This document shows positions 19,961 to 32,479 of a DNA stretch of 64,000 bases, one piece after another. Each line of letters starts with the position of its first letter. Positions within the stretch are counted from its first letter, which is position 1. This DNA is from Oscheius dolichura (Eukaryota; Nematoda; Chromadorea; Rhabditida; Rhabditidae): positions 372,001-436,000 of the forward strand of contig OW051495.1 in NCBI GenBank assembly GCA_932521035.1. Reading direction: 5' to 3'. Under the pieces are notes generated by a model. It searched no databases and had not been told where the DNA came from. It saw nothing but the letters and a program-made list of their open reading frames with translations. The translations under genes and the position numbers were made by a program.

Positions 19961-22825
19961 AATAAGTTCTCACTTCTATGCCAGCTCGAAAATAAGTTCT
20001 CACCGTTCCAGTTTCCACTATGTTTCTTCATATTTTGTGTTATTTTCAGCGGATACCTCCACCCCCCTCCCAAGTAAAGGCTCCGAAGGAGACATGCCGC
20101 ATGTGCGCTCTTTTTGAAGCCACCAGCTAAAAACGGAATGCTTTCTTTAATGTACAGTATCCATCTGTTCCCGCTCCGTCAATCTCTTCAAAATCCTTCC
20201 CAAATCGCCTTGTAAAAACCAGAGAAGAAGAAGTGAAGCGTATAAATTGATTAGAGTAGCCTCTCTCTCGACTCCTGCTGCGGCCGGCCAGAGAAATGAG
20301 CGTTCAAGGTGACTTTTGAGAACTTGTGTTTTCTCCCCCGGCCGGCCAGGTGTCTCCCAGGGGGTCAGCTGTCTCCCCCAACCTCCAAGGGGTTGGGTTA
20401 TTGGGGAGAGGCGCGTGCGAGAGATTTTATCGGCCATTTTTCGTTTTCTTTACCTTCTTTTTCTCTCTTGTAGCTGTTGAAATTTGTCGGTAATCAAAAA
20501 AAAATTCCGGCGAAAAAAACGAAATTTTTAGGCTTTGGAAGCCATAGAAGTCAATCTGAAATTCCATAAAGTTGATACAACTGTTTTGCTCAGGTAGAAC
20601 GATCTTCCTGCTCTGTCAGATCGGGCTTTCCCGCTGCTTTTTCTAAATTTTGCTTTCTCCCTCACATGTTCAAGTTCATTTTGAGATTTATCCATCAATT
20701 TCTATACTTTCCCAACTTATTAGCCCACTATCTACTCATTCTGAAACATTTGGGAATTCAGAGAAAAAAATAAGGATTTTTTATGTTTCGCGGATCATTG
20801 AAATTGACCTGGCTGCGGTACAGATTGCTTGAAATCGGTTGGTGGCATTTGCCAATAAAGAATCCTTTTTCCAACCTCCAGTAGGCGGCCTTTCGTCCAA
20901 AATTTCGCCTCCTTCGCCATAAATCTCCATATCTCTATGAATTTATTCATTTCACCCTTTTTACCCAGTCAAACTGCCTCCTTTTTCCTTCTCCGAGCCA
21001 TAATGGCTTCGAAATGTCGCACTGTTTCATCTTTCCCTTATAATCTGCTCTTTTCTCACCGTGTACTGGATTTCGAAACAACAACAGCAATTTCAGACCA
21101 CCTTGGGTTATTTTACCAGCCAACAATAATAGTGACAGCGGGTAAACAGGAGAGAAGGAAAGTCACTTATCAGTTCCCCAGTAGTCTATTCCTTCTTCTC
21201 TTTCTCCAAAAAATCCTCTTTCCTTCCAAGAAATGTCAATAACTACTGCCACGACTTCGACAGGAACTGCTTCACAACGGTGAGTTCTTTTCTATATTCC
21301 TTGTAAAACAAGAAAAAAGGGGAAAAACAACCAACAGTGACGTAGGGAATGAGTCATAAAGAGGGAAGAGTGCGCCGCCTGGTGCGTTCTGTCTGCACTC
21401 TGGAAGGAGTGAGTTCTCCTGTACTTTAGAAATTTATGGGAAATTCAGTAGGATCAATTTTAGGGGAGGATTACGGTAGAGTGGTTAGACTATGGGAGGA
21501 ACTATTGAAAAGTGGGGAAATTTACTGTTTCGGGAGCTGTATTTGAGCAGCGAAGAGGACAGTTCGGCGCTTTTTTTCTTTCTACGTCTTTGGTAATCCA
21601 AAGTTTCACTTCTGCAATAAAACTCAAAATTTTCATTTGTTTCGATTTGCTTAGGGCGTCAATGCCACTAAAACACGTAAACCTTGTCATTTGTAGCTGG
21701 ATGACAGCTTCCCCGGTACAAAAACAAAGCAATAACAGTCGGTTCTGCACCCTGGAACCCTCCTTTCCCCTGAATCCTTGAAACAAACTCATCGAGAGCC
21801 ACATTTGCTCCGATTACGGTAATATAGATAATCTTTGGGAGAAGAATGGGAAATTTTCTTGTTTCGTGGACTCTATTTGGGGTCAAAATTGATATTTTTG
21901 ATTTTGTCCAGTTAGTTTCAGTTCCGTTATAAAAAGGAAAATTATCTGGCTACGTCGTTTCGGCTTCGTTTTGCTACTGTATTGAAATCCGGGCACTTTG
22001 TCATTCTCGGAGAGGTGACAGACTAGTTCCGTCAAGTGATTTATTTTCCAGAGTCATTGACAGACTATACATGTATGCGCAACCTTCGGTCCATAGGTTT
22101 TCCATCCAGGTTCAGGCTGTTCTTTTTTGTGTCCCGATTCCGTTGCTTCTGCATAGGAACCTTGGAGGGTAACTTGTCATTCCCAGCCGAGTGACAGCCG
22201 TTCTCAGGGTCGGGTCTCTAATCTCTCCCGCGGTCAATTTGAGAATGACTAAGAAATTAGTACTGGCTGAGCCGAGCATTCGGAATTTGTTGCTCACGAT
22301 TTCTAGAGCGGGAGCCGGCGGAAACGTATCTTCAAAGGGGCATCTGTCGTGACCGGACATCCTAATGACGGCTAATTGACTCTTTGCGTGTTTCCCTCAT
22401 TCCATACAGAAAATTTATGGCCTGCTGATTTTAGAAGTACTATTTTTTGGAGAAATATCTAATAACGAGTGAAAGTAATGGTAAAATAGAAGTTCCTGGA
22501 AGATTTTGATGAAAGAAATTATGAAAACTTGAACTGCTCGATTATTATGTCCTTTTCTGTAAATTTTACTTCATGTTTTATTTCAATTATAAATTTCCAT
22601 CAAAATAACTCCAATATTATCGGATGCAAGCTCTGATAAAATTTCCCTTTAAGCCTCTCCCATTTGTCAAATTGACTACAATTTCCCTTCTATCCCATTA
22701 GCCCCTTCTCTCCTCCCAAACCAGGTAAATGAATATGCAAATGCAGGTGTCACTCTGATGAGGAGGCGGAGCTCGGACGGCGACGGCCCCCTTTGCCATC
22801 GATTCTGCTTCAAACAGGACGCAAA
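19961..22825. other. Intergenic, no convincing gene
   Basis: About 2.9 kb with only short open frames. A possible start exon (ATG at 21234, MSITTATTSTGTASQR, then gtgagt) does not join in phase with the next gene. CCGGCCGG-rich sequence at 20280-20350 is notable only in composition. Confidence 0.5.
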
Positions 22826-25588
22826 ATGCTCCTCTGTTGCTGTTGGCCGCTACACAAATGCGTTCAGGTTGGATCACTTCTTCTTGTTATTAGATTTACC
22901 TCAAATATAAATTAAAATATTAAAAAAAAAGAAAAGTTATAGGTTCTTTCCCTATTGGATACAACTCTAGTCATAATTGGTGCTTACAAATCCTTCAATG
23001 TGTTCGAAAACAGCTGGCCTGAAGTGTGAGTCTTATCTTATTCCTTATTTCTCCATTTGGCTCTTTTTGTCTCCAAAGACATCATAGCTCTGCCATTATT
23101 TTGGATTTATCTGGTGTCCCCTCTGGGAAAACAGGCTGCAAAATAGTCAAAACGAGAATATTCCATGCTTTGTATTGCTAAATAACGAGCCCAGCTGTCT
23201 CTTTGCCCCATGGGTTCACCTAATTATATGAGCAAAGAACAAACCTCTTCGTTGCGCGCAAATCCTAATGGAAGACCTTTCTAATTTTAGACCATGGATT
23301 GTGTGGCTCCAGCTCTTCTTCTTTGTTGCATTTTCTGTTGCACAGGTAATACATTCGGAGAAAAGCAATAACATAAATAATTTGTAGGTTGTGGCAACGG
23401 TTCTCGTTGTTCTTGGACAAAAGCGGCAGCTGGCACATTATTTATGGCCACGGTTAACCCTGCTCGTTGGGCTATTTCTTTGTACTCTGATTGTTATCGG
23501 AATTATGTTCCTCTACTTCAGCGGATGGAGCAATTCTATGAACGAAACTTTCTTCGGTATATATGAGGTAAGTACAACCATCAAAATCAAAAACAGTTGT
23601 GGAAAAAAATAGAAAGACGGTTTTAATAGCGTGAGCAAGTCTATTACCAGACAATATATCACAGATTACGCAAGAAAAGGCACAAAATAACAAAAAGCTA
23701 ACATGAAAAAGACGATAACCTCAACTACTTCCTCCGGGGAAAGCACACTTGATTATATAGAGGAATAGAAAGATAGCGTCGACGAAAAGTTGAATAGTAA
23801 CAAATATAGAATCTTCTGGAGTGACTTCAAAGCGTTTTCCACCGATGAGCATCTAAAAAACGAAAATAAAAGAACCAACATAGACATACTTGAGTATCGA
23901 CGGCAAGCCAAGCGATAAAGAATCCGGTGCCAACAAATGCACAGATGGCTTGAAGAACTTTGATTTCAAAGAAATTGACAAAGACGAACGTGACGGCGGT
24001 AAATGCTCCAAAAAACAATGAGATGAGAAAGAGAACGGCCAAGCGTCTAGAATTATCATAGTCTAAAATTATTGAAAACGTTCCTTACTTTGTTAGATCA
24101 TGCTTTGTCACAGCAGCAAATATTACAATTCCGGTGGAACAGATAATAGAAGCGGATAAAGCCATTAGAAGGCCGTATACATCTGTTGTAGCTGCTATTA
24201 CCATCAGAAGAATACCAATACATAATGTCTGTAGCGAAAAGTAATATATGGAAAGTTGTAGTCCTAACTAAAACTATTGCAAGAATCATATTGACGGGAA
24301 AGAAACGCCGAGCTCTTTCTGAGAGTACCATAATTAAATAAATAAAACCAGAAGCTATCCTAAACGAAAAATTCATGGATCAAAGACTACTTACCAAAAT
24401 GGCATAAAAACATATTTACGATGCTCAGAAAGGAAAGCTTTGGCATCATCTACGAAAAGGGGAACAGATGTCATGGCAGCAACAGTTAACAGCATTAGAA
24501 ACACTTGGAAGAATACTTTGCGAACAAACTTTGAACGCATATGCTGTCCACTAAACAGATAAACAGTAAACCCCATCCATAAATTCTTACTCAATGGTTT
24601 TGTAACTTCCGGAGTCACCGCTCATAGGAATACCATTGCTTCCATTTTCCACATTGTTGCCATTTTTATTTGTAAGTACATATGGGCCTAAACACAACAA
24701 AAAACCATATAAATGCGAAACTAACTTTTAAAGCCGGGAGCAAGGCCTGTAGCGCTTAGAGGATAAGGTAGATTAGGATGTTCACTCATCTCTGGAAAGA
24801 AAATACAGTCTGTTTAGAAGATAGCAGAATAAGAATGTAAGAAGCTAAATTTACAAACACAAAAATACACATGAAAATGAAGAACTTCCAAAGAAAAAAG
24901 CTGAATATTCTCTTCGTTTTCGTGTTGCTTCTAATCTCTCATCATAAGCGAATGCATCATAAGCAAATGTTATCTAGCATAATTTATAAAAAAGAATATA
25001 CGGAACACAAAGACGGGAGTAGGACAAAAAGTAAAAAAAGGAAGCCTAAAAATTGCGTCTTTGCATTTTGTTTTGCAAAATTACATTTGCACTGGTACGC
25101 GCATACCGCTCATTTTTTTTGGTCGATCAAAACCAGTAGCACCGTTTCTTCGATTTATTCACCTTTTTTTATCATAACCAACTCATTTCAACAATCCCAA
25201 CCTCGAAACAAAACTGCTCTGAGCCTTGTCGGCAGTGTTCTCTTCGAATTAAGCCAATTTGTCAGGGTACAAATTCAGTTATTGACAAAACGAGAAGCGA
25301 CCCCGTCTGCTCGTGAAAAATAGCCAATTTCAGTGGTTCTTCTCCGAGAAATTAGACGAGACCGAGCGACGAGAGCTGAAAAATGAGCTGAAGATCTACG
25401 GCTATTGTTTCTTTGCCCTGGCCGTGCTTTTCTGTGCCTATACCTTTGTGGAATTGGCTTTGACGAAGAAATACTATGACACATTGAAGACATTCGAACC
25501 GGTATCTACTGTTGAACCTACTGCTCCCCAACAAGCCCCCTACAATCCCGAGTATCAGGCCCACAAAATGTATCCAAACCTTGCCTAG
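22826..25588 (+). CDS. Four-helix membrane protein with Cys-rich start and proline tail, 204 aa
   Basis: Five exons in phase: 22826-22867, 22943-23025, 23291-23345, 23388-23567 and 25334-25588. The start MLLCCCWPLHKC is likely palmitoylated. Four hydrophobic helices follow: VLSLLDTTLVIIGAY, the WIVWLQLFFFVAFSVAQVVA segment, LTLLVGLFLCTLIVIGIMFL and YCFFALAVLFCAYTFVEL. The loop after helix 3 has NSMNETF, a glycosylation site. The C-terminal tail is Pro-rich with APYNPEYQ. The topology resembles small tetraspan families such as LAPTM or MARVEL proteins, but I cannot assign it. The last intron (1766 nt) holds a complete antisense TMBIM gene. Confidence 0.85.
23721..24789 (-). CDS. TMBIM/lifeguard family (Bax inhibitor-1 related) membrane protein, 278 aa
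   Basis: Seven exons in phase on the minus strand: 24789-24726, 24687-24591, 24550-24395, 24359-24269, 24228-24089, 24046-23890 and 23852-23721. A short cytosolic N-terminus with PNLPYPLSATGLAPGF leads to RSKFVRKVFFQVFLMLLTVA, the start of the family's first helix. Six or seven hydrophobic helices follow, and the end has the family signature AWLAVDTQMLIGGKRFEVTP then DSIFVTIQLFVDAIFLFLYI. These proteins act in ER/Golgi calcium leak and restrain cell death. A splice acceptor (tttccag) lies 2 nt before the ATG, suggesting trans-splicing. The gene lies whole inside an intron of the plus-strand four-helix protein. Confidence 0.93.
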
Positions 25589-26153
25589 AGATTTCCATTC
25601 ATTCCGCTTGTCCTATCGATCTCCTTTTTGTTGATGTATATTATTATTACTATTAAATTTATTTCTTGTAAGAGATGAGTTTCTTTCAAGCTGACACTAC
25701 AACAAAGAGCTAAACAAGTCACAGAGTCACAACTGCGAGCTGGTAAGGAGAGGAGTTCGAAAAAAGCAGTTGAAAATTGCGCAAAATGAGAATAATTTTG
25801 AATAAGGGAGCAGGCGCGAAACATTTTTCAGGGTCGCGGCCGAAAATCCCAAAATTCCATTCATTCATTTCCACGACAAGTTCATTTCACCGTGCTGAAT
25901 GTCTGTTTCTTGCAATGTGTGACACATGCTGTGCGAGACGTACTGCATCGAATAGCATTGCCAACTCTTTGTACAAAAATCTGCGTTATTTCAAAGTAAA
26001 GAATATGCTCATCATTCCAGTACATTGCTTTTTGAACAGTTTGAATCATTAGACAAACATTTGCAAAAGTATGCAATTGTGTTATTTTACTTCTATCTAC
26101 TGCTGTACTTCTTTTAGTAATAATTCATGTATTGATTCTTTTTTTCAGTTATA
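25589..26153. other. Intergenic, no gene seen
   Basis: 3' region of the four-helix protein (TATTAAATTTATTT near 25650) and 5' region of the UBAP2L-like gene. The latter's splice acceptor tttttttcag ends at 26148, five nt before the ATG. Confidence 0.55.
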
Positions 26154-28475
26154 ATGGGTGACGCAGATACAGCGAGCATCCAAAAGCTCATCAAACAAGT
26201 ATGTAGACTTGTGAATCTCTAATGGGATTTTATTTTTAGGTAATTGAGGCGACTCGATGCTCTGCAGCTCAGGCAGAACTGGCCCTGTACGATAATGACA
26301 ACAACATTTATGCTGCAGCGGAACATATTCTGGACAAGGGCAGAGACATCGAATCATGGACAGAGCATAAAAACAAAAAGGATAAAAAGAAGGATGAAGA
26401 TGAAAGAAAAAGCAGAGGTCATCCATATGATTTATAGATAAACTATTATGTTTTAGGTTATTCATCTTCTCGTGGTCGTGGAGTAGCACCGGATCGTGGT
26501 GGCCGTGGTGGTGTGGTAGCAGATCGAAGCGCCAATGAACGTGGAACATCCATTTCTTCGCCTCGTGGTGGACCCATGCGTGGTGGAGAATCGTCTCGTG
26601 GAGGTCGAGGGCAGAGCACCGTTTCTAGACCGAGGGAATCTGGAAGACCTCAACAGCGACCCGGTGTTCTCAAGCCACGTGATCTCAATGAAGATTCGTT
26701 GAACTGGGTTTGATCTTTCAATTATTTCTCACAATTTTACAACTGTAGAAAGGTGGTTCCTTGGAATTCAAACGGTCCGACATTGTGGCATCGGTTGCTC
26801 CCAGCAGTTGCAATGGTCCTTCAGCTCCCATCGCATCAAATACTCCTTCGATTTCTTTTGCTGCCGTAGCAGCTGCAGCAGCACGTAAAGAACAGCAGAA
26901 AAATCAGCCTCCTCCGGCTCCAGTAGCACAGTCTACTCCTGTCGCTGAGCCTCCTCGAGAGCCAACTCCCGAGCCTACTGCAATTGAATCGTTTTCGAAC
27001 GAATCTGTAAATGATACAAACAACTTTACTCAGTAAGTTGCTTATATTTTTCCACTAAAGCATTTTTTTTAGCGAGCCCTCTATCACTTCATCCCATATG
27101 GATCATTTAGAGAATACAGTACCAGTGATTCAAGAAGAACCTGTAAATGTTGCAAGTGTACATAATGTTCAGCCACCGTCTCCCGAATTACAGGTAAACG
27201 AACTAGTTTGTTTTATTTCATCAGCTTCTCTGCAGACAGCTGCCGCGTGGACTACCCAGCTCAAAAGTGACTTGGGAATTGCGTCGACGATCTCAGAGGC
27301 AGATGTATCGCCGGTAAAAGCACCCCAATTTGCTCCTACTAATACACGCCGTATGTTCTTCATATTATTGTAAAGCATAGTAAATTTCAGCTGGTGTAGA
27401 GTTCGCTACTGAAACTGTTCCGATAGGATTAGTTGACTACCATTTCGGGTTCGTCGAACCAGCACCGGCTCCTCCGGTACCCGCTGCTCCAGTGCCTACT
27501 CGTGCTCCATCTGTAGAGTCTTCTTCTCAATCAGCGGAATCCCTTTTTACCACTGTGAGACATTCTTCCCCTACTGTAGCACCGGTAAAAACAACTTCAG
27601 AGGTAATTATTATCAATAATCTCGTACAATTGTTTAAATTGCAGATCCATCTTGGTAATGGTGAATACCCTGTGAAAGCAAATTCTCCGCCAGTACCTAG
27701 TGCAGCTCTTTCACAGACTCGGCTTGGATTTGCTGAAGCTTCTACTGTTTCGTACAATCCTTCGTCGACTGCAATGGATACAAGGGCTCAACAGATTCCT
27801 AAATCTCATGGCCATATGACTACAACACAACCTCAAGCACATCATCAGCAGCAGCAACATCACCAACAACAGCAGCAGCAGCAGGCGATGTTCCCAGCAC
27901 AGATGCCGTTCTCGTATGCGAATCCTTACATGTACAGTCCAATCACCTCTAACCTCCGCCCGGAGGACTACTCAGCATTATTGCAGCAGTATCCCTTCTC
28001 AATGCCTGGAATGGATATGGCGAACCTTACGGGAGGAGTCGGATTTCCTCAGCCAACAGGATCTCAAGGATTGTCAAATCAACACCGCTCTGACAGTCAC
28101 GGAATGGACAATACAATGAAGTTCGCGGCTCAGTCTAACCGTGAACAGACGCAGCAACCTTCAGCAGTTCAGCCGCCTCCAGGATTTGGAACTCCATTCG
28201 GAATGCAGCCTCAAATGAATATGTTGCAACAGCATTACAATCCTCAACAGTATCCTCAATTTATGATGCCAAATATGGGTATGAACGTAGAATTAAGGTA
28301 TTAGCTTGAACTTTTAGGATCCGCTGGCGGACGTCAGATGTATGGCCAAGATGAAGAGCGCAAATCCTATGACAAGATGGGTGGAGTCAAGATGCAAACT
28401 ACACAGCCTCCTCAATACCACAACAACGGTCACTATGGCATGAGCAACAATAAGAAGTATAATTGGAACTCATAA
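26154..28475 (+). CDS. UBAP2L: UBAP2/UBAP2L (Lingerer) homologue, 665 aa
   Basis: Nine exons in phase: 26154-26198, 26240-26417, 26457-26707, 26749-27032, 27073-27193, 27236-27350, 27391-27602, 27645-28278 and 28318-28475. Residues about 8-50 form a UBA domain (VIEATRCSAAQAELALYDND then IYAAAEHILD). An RGG-rich region (about 75-130) follows. The UBAP2 signature appears as GVEFATETVPIGLVDYHFGF (about 331-350). Long Pro/Ser/Gln low-complexity segments include a His/Gln run (about 450-465), and the end is aromatic and Asn-rich (MSNNKKYNWNS). Relatives bind RNA, assemble stress granules and associate with ribosomes. Exons are separated by introns of 38-55 nt. Confidence 0.9.
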
Positions 28476-28701
28476 TAAGTTTATGAATCTCATTATTTTA
28501 TGCTCTACGTTAATAAATTTTGTTGTAAAGTTGCAATGTCTTGGTTCTTCATCTATTTTCGTTTGTGAGGGTAAGAAAATAATCTCTAAAGCGGGGGAGG
28601 TTTTTACAATTCGTCTATTCTGCTCTCCACATTTGTCATCTTCTGCCCGACTTGGTGTAGTCGGCTGCGGAGAAATACCATCCCAATTTGAGTGTATATA
28701 G
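28476..28701. other. 3' region of the UBAP2L-like gene
   Basis: No coding exon; a TTAATAAATTTTG stretch near 28510 is a plausible polyadenylation region. Confidence 0.4.
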
Positions 28702-29141
28702 CAGGGCTGGGCGATACTTGAATTTTCAGTCGATACCTTGGATTTCATTGATGAAAAACAAGCAAAATGTAAATCGTGCAATGTGATCATTGCAAGAACA
28801 TCCAGAGGCTCAACTACTAACTCCAGGACTCATTACGAACGCTTTCACAGAGCACAACTTGAGCAGGTTAGCTTTTTATCTACTAGTGTTTATAATTATT
28901 TTTAGTTTGACCAAGAAAATGTTGCTATTAAAAGAGAATAAATGAATATTCGTTGAAGAGCTCTGCTCCAGCACCGAAACACAAAAAGACTGAGCATGTT
29001 AGTTGCATTGTCTTATCACTCTCAAATATTTGCAGCCTAGAATTGTTGAGTCATTCTGGCCTAGAATAGTTGAGTCATTGCGCGAATATCGGTGTGAAAT
29101 TGACATATCGGTCGCCGATACCGATGTATCGCCCAGCCCTG
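28702..29141. mobile_element. Small hAT-type element with a BED zinc-finger remnant
   Basis: 440 bp with exact 16-bp inverted ends CAGGGCTGGGCGATAC. Imperfect 8-bp flanks, GTATATAG and GTATATAA, fit the hAT target duplication. Inside, plus-strand 28750-28866 encodes a BED-type finger: CKSCNVIIARTSRGSTTNSR followed by THYERFHR, with the C-x2-C...H-x4-H pattern. No hAT catalytic domain is present, so it is non-autonomous. Confidence 0.88.
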
Positions 29142-29192
29142 GTATATAATCATCAATCAATTTTATTTGTATGTCAGACAGGAAAACAGTTA

Positions 29193-31895
29193 TCACGTAG
29201 AATCACTAGAAGAAGTTGAGCTGTTCTCGGATAGGGGACTGTCATCATCAATATCTGTGTCCGAATCACCTGAAAGAAGAATAAAAATTTGGTACAATAG
29301 CCGAATCAAACCTAAGCGCTCGCGATCTTCCTCCATCTGTGGTACAACTTGTTGTTGCTCTACATTATCTTCTTCATCCTTTTTCTGCATTTGCATTTTC
29401 CATCGCATGGCTGCGGATAATAATTTATTTGCTCCTTTTGTATTCTGATCAGCAGGGAAGATGAAATCAAAGAACTCTTCCCATCCAGCATCGACTCCAT
29501 CGCCAGTACGAATTTGACGCCGCCGTTTGATTCTTTTCGGCATAAGATTCTCAGCCCTGAAAATAAATTTAAAACCAAAACTGAGAAATTGACGAACCTT
29601 TTGATTTCATCTTCATTACCATGTTGCCTTTCAAATTCGAGCCAATTCTCCAGCAGCATCACTCGCTCGTCGCTACTACTATTCTCCAATGATCTATTTG
29701 CACGATCGTATACTCCTCTGACACCCTCCATATTGTCAAGTGTGAGCTCAAATTCCGCGAATGAAATCCAAACTTTGATATGATTAGTTCTACTAATCAA
29801 CGTTTCATAAAGGTCACGAGCCTTTTCATATTGCTCGCATTGTATCTCAAAATCAATATACGACTTCCATAAAATCTAAACAAAAATAAATTAGTAAGAT
29901 GTTCGAAACCTCAGGCATATCCAAGGCCGGTTGCTTTACAGCAATTTCAAAAATAGAACGAGCTCGATCCTCTTCTCCGAGAAGTGTTTCCATTTCAGCA
30001 AACTAAATAAGGGTGGCTAATAATTTAAAAAAAGAAACAAACTTTGATCCAAGTTTGACTATTTTCTCCTGATCTTTCCAAAAACTTTTGATAAAGTATT
30101 CGGCATCGGTCAAATTCACGTAGCTGCAATTCGAGGTCAATATAAGATTGGAATAATTTATCCTTGGGGCATTTTCCGAGAGAAATTCCCTAAATATCAC
30201 AGCTAAATGGAATAGTAAAGTGACAAACCAATATTTTACGAGCAGCCTGAAGGTTGTTCATGCGAATTTCAAATTGTGCATACAAAATCCATACTTTAGC
30301 AAAGGTAAATAATTTATGGGGTATAACTTCGAGACAAGCTTCATATATCTGAGAAAAGATTATTTTTACACCAAAATAGGATAAAAAAACAATACCTCAC
30401 GCGTTTTGAGATAGTCCTTTGATTTCATTTCTTCATAGAGAGCATAATTTATCCAAAGGTAGATATATCTCCTCCAGTAACGTTTTTCATCTGGTGGAAA
30501 GTTGGCAACAGCTCGTTCATAGAGTTCGGCTACTTCATGCCGTGGAGCTTCTTCATTTTCCAACATTTTTGTATAGTCAAACCACGTATCATAGTCGCAA
30601 GGATTTTTTGCTATTGCCTAAATTAATATCTCACAAAGATAAATCGACAAACATTTTCATATTGTAATCTTCTTTTAGTTATTATAATTTCCTCAATTGA
30701 TGCCCTTTCGCCGTACTTCTTCTCGTGGATTGTACAATGTTTGAAAAGTTCTTCAACTCTGGTTTCGGGAAGATGATCCAATCCATATCTGAAAAAGAAG
30801 ATAAATTACGAGGGAATAAATCGAACTTACTTGTAAATCATTCTAGCACGCTCATGTTCTTTTTGTCTTTCTTCGAACTGAGCAAATGCTAAAAGAAGAG
30901 CTTCGCTAATATTCTCTTCTCCAAAATATTCCATGCCGCGCTCATACGCTGCTCTTGCATTATCAATTTCAGCATGTCTTTCTTCGAATTTGGCATATTT
31001 TATCCAATGTTTCGGATCTGTTCCATGGACGTGAAGTAGACGTTGGTAGATTTTACGGGCTCTGACGATTTCTTTATAACTAAAATTATTCATTACTCAA
31101 GATTATTATTATTACTAATTACCGGAGCTCAAAGTTAATATAAGTTTGCCATGCTTGTTCTAATGGCTCCCATTCCATCCACCGTTCAAAAACTTGTCTT
31201 GCTCCGGGAACATTTTCAATAAGCTCCTCCATGTAGGCATATTTTAGCCAAAACTGTGTGCTTCTGGGTAGTATTGTTACTGCTCTGTTGAAGATATTTC
31301 TAGCGTGATTAATTTGTTGATTTCTAAAAACAACCATTACAAACAGAACTACCAGCGGCACCTCATCTCCATTTCGGCATATTGGAGCCAAATGGTAATC
31401 GATCTGTGATCGACATCCAATGCACGTTCAAATACAGAGCGAGCCCTAAAATTTACATAGAAAGTTGGCAACAGAAAGCAAACCGTTGGATTTCTCCTAC
31501 AGATTCTTCCCATTTTCCATATTTGACCCAATTAGCAATTGTGTGCTTATTTTTTCTAATGCAGTCTTCAAAATCCTTCCGCTTTGATTTCTGATATTCG
31601 GCTAATTCTTCTGGATCACTGATCTAAAAAAGCAATTTACCATGTTAATCGGCAACAAGAACTTACTCTGTGCTTTGGAGGTGCTGGTAGAGACAATTCA
31701 CGTTCTTTTGCTTCACGTAGAAGTTGCTCAGCAGTAATTTGTAGAGCTGCCGCCTCCTAAAATATTTATTTGCAAATGTTATCATCAACTAGCATTCAAG
31801 AAAAGATATAAACAACTAACCTTATTTTTTATACGAGTTGCCTTCTTTGGCAAACGAATTGCTTTGCGTGTGACTTCATCCTCATCATTGTCCAT
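29193..31895 (-). CDS. CRNKL1: Crooked neck / CRNKL1 (Clf1) pre-mRNA splicing factor, 718 aa
   Basis: Fourteen exons in phase on the minus strand: 31895-31821, 31756-31667, 31623-31484, 31445-31362, 31323-31123, 31079-30831, 30788-30653, 30617-30396, 30348-30229, 30189-30043, 30002-29910, 29875-29598, 29556-29312 and 29269-29193. The N-terminus is family-typical ([15 protein letters not shown], then [13 protein letters not shown]). Tandem HAT repeats fill most of the protein, e.g. [40 protein letters not shown] and [14 protein letters not shown]. The end is acidic and Ser-rich. CRNKL1 is a scaffold of the Prp19/NTC complex in the activated spliceosome. The length fits the family. An acceptor (ttgcag) lies 6 nt before the ATG. 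Confidence 0.98.
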
Positions 31896-32479
31896 TATTT
31901 CCTGCAACTAATTTATACTACTGAAACAAATACAAGCAATAAGAAGAAGAGTAAGAAATGAGAAGAATTAGCAAAGAAGTGAATAGGAAATGAGTCGGTG
32001 TTCGATTTTCGAAAGTTGCCTTTTCGATTGTTTCGGCGCACACTTCAAACGACAATTTTGTTTTCTGCTCGCTTCTGCTCGCTTCGACCGAGTTTTTTTT
32101 ATGAACTTCTTTGGTATTTTTCAATAAAAATAAGTAACAAATAAAGGAAAAAGCAATAAGAAGAGTTAGAAAAGAAACTAACACATGGCAGAAAGGCAAA
32201 AAGATATGTGACCGACGGTGTCTCTCTGCGGCCGAAGTGAGTTAGATCGGCACCGTCATCCTAGTCAAGTCTCTTTAGTTCTTCGTAAATCGGAGCGTCC
32301 TTCTCACTACTACTAAACTAGAGAAACTAGTCATGGTCAGGACACTCCAGGTCAAACGCTGGTAGCTCAACACAGCTTGGTAGCTGGAGGTCGGGACTTA
32401 TTATACCGTACGGTGGTCAGCGTGACCCGGATCGAAATGTATTATATAGCCACGGGTAGCCCAGCTGCCGATATTTTAA

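Noticed and set aside
20147..20437. 96-codon minus-strand frame starting MADKISRTRL
   Set aside because: It runs across CCGGCCGG-rich sequence without splice signals or recognisable motifs.
21234..21284. First coding exon (MSITTATTSTGTASQR) of the four-helix protein
   Set aside because: It joins the exon at 22817 out of phase with the Cys-rich start, so the ATG at 22826 was preferred.
32213..32460. Possible structured RNA or LTR fragment
   Set aside because: Composition differs from the surroundings, but no repeat partner, RNA fold or coding frame could be supported by eye.
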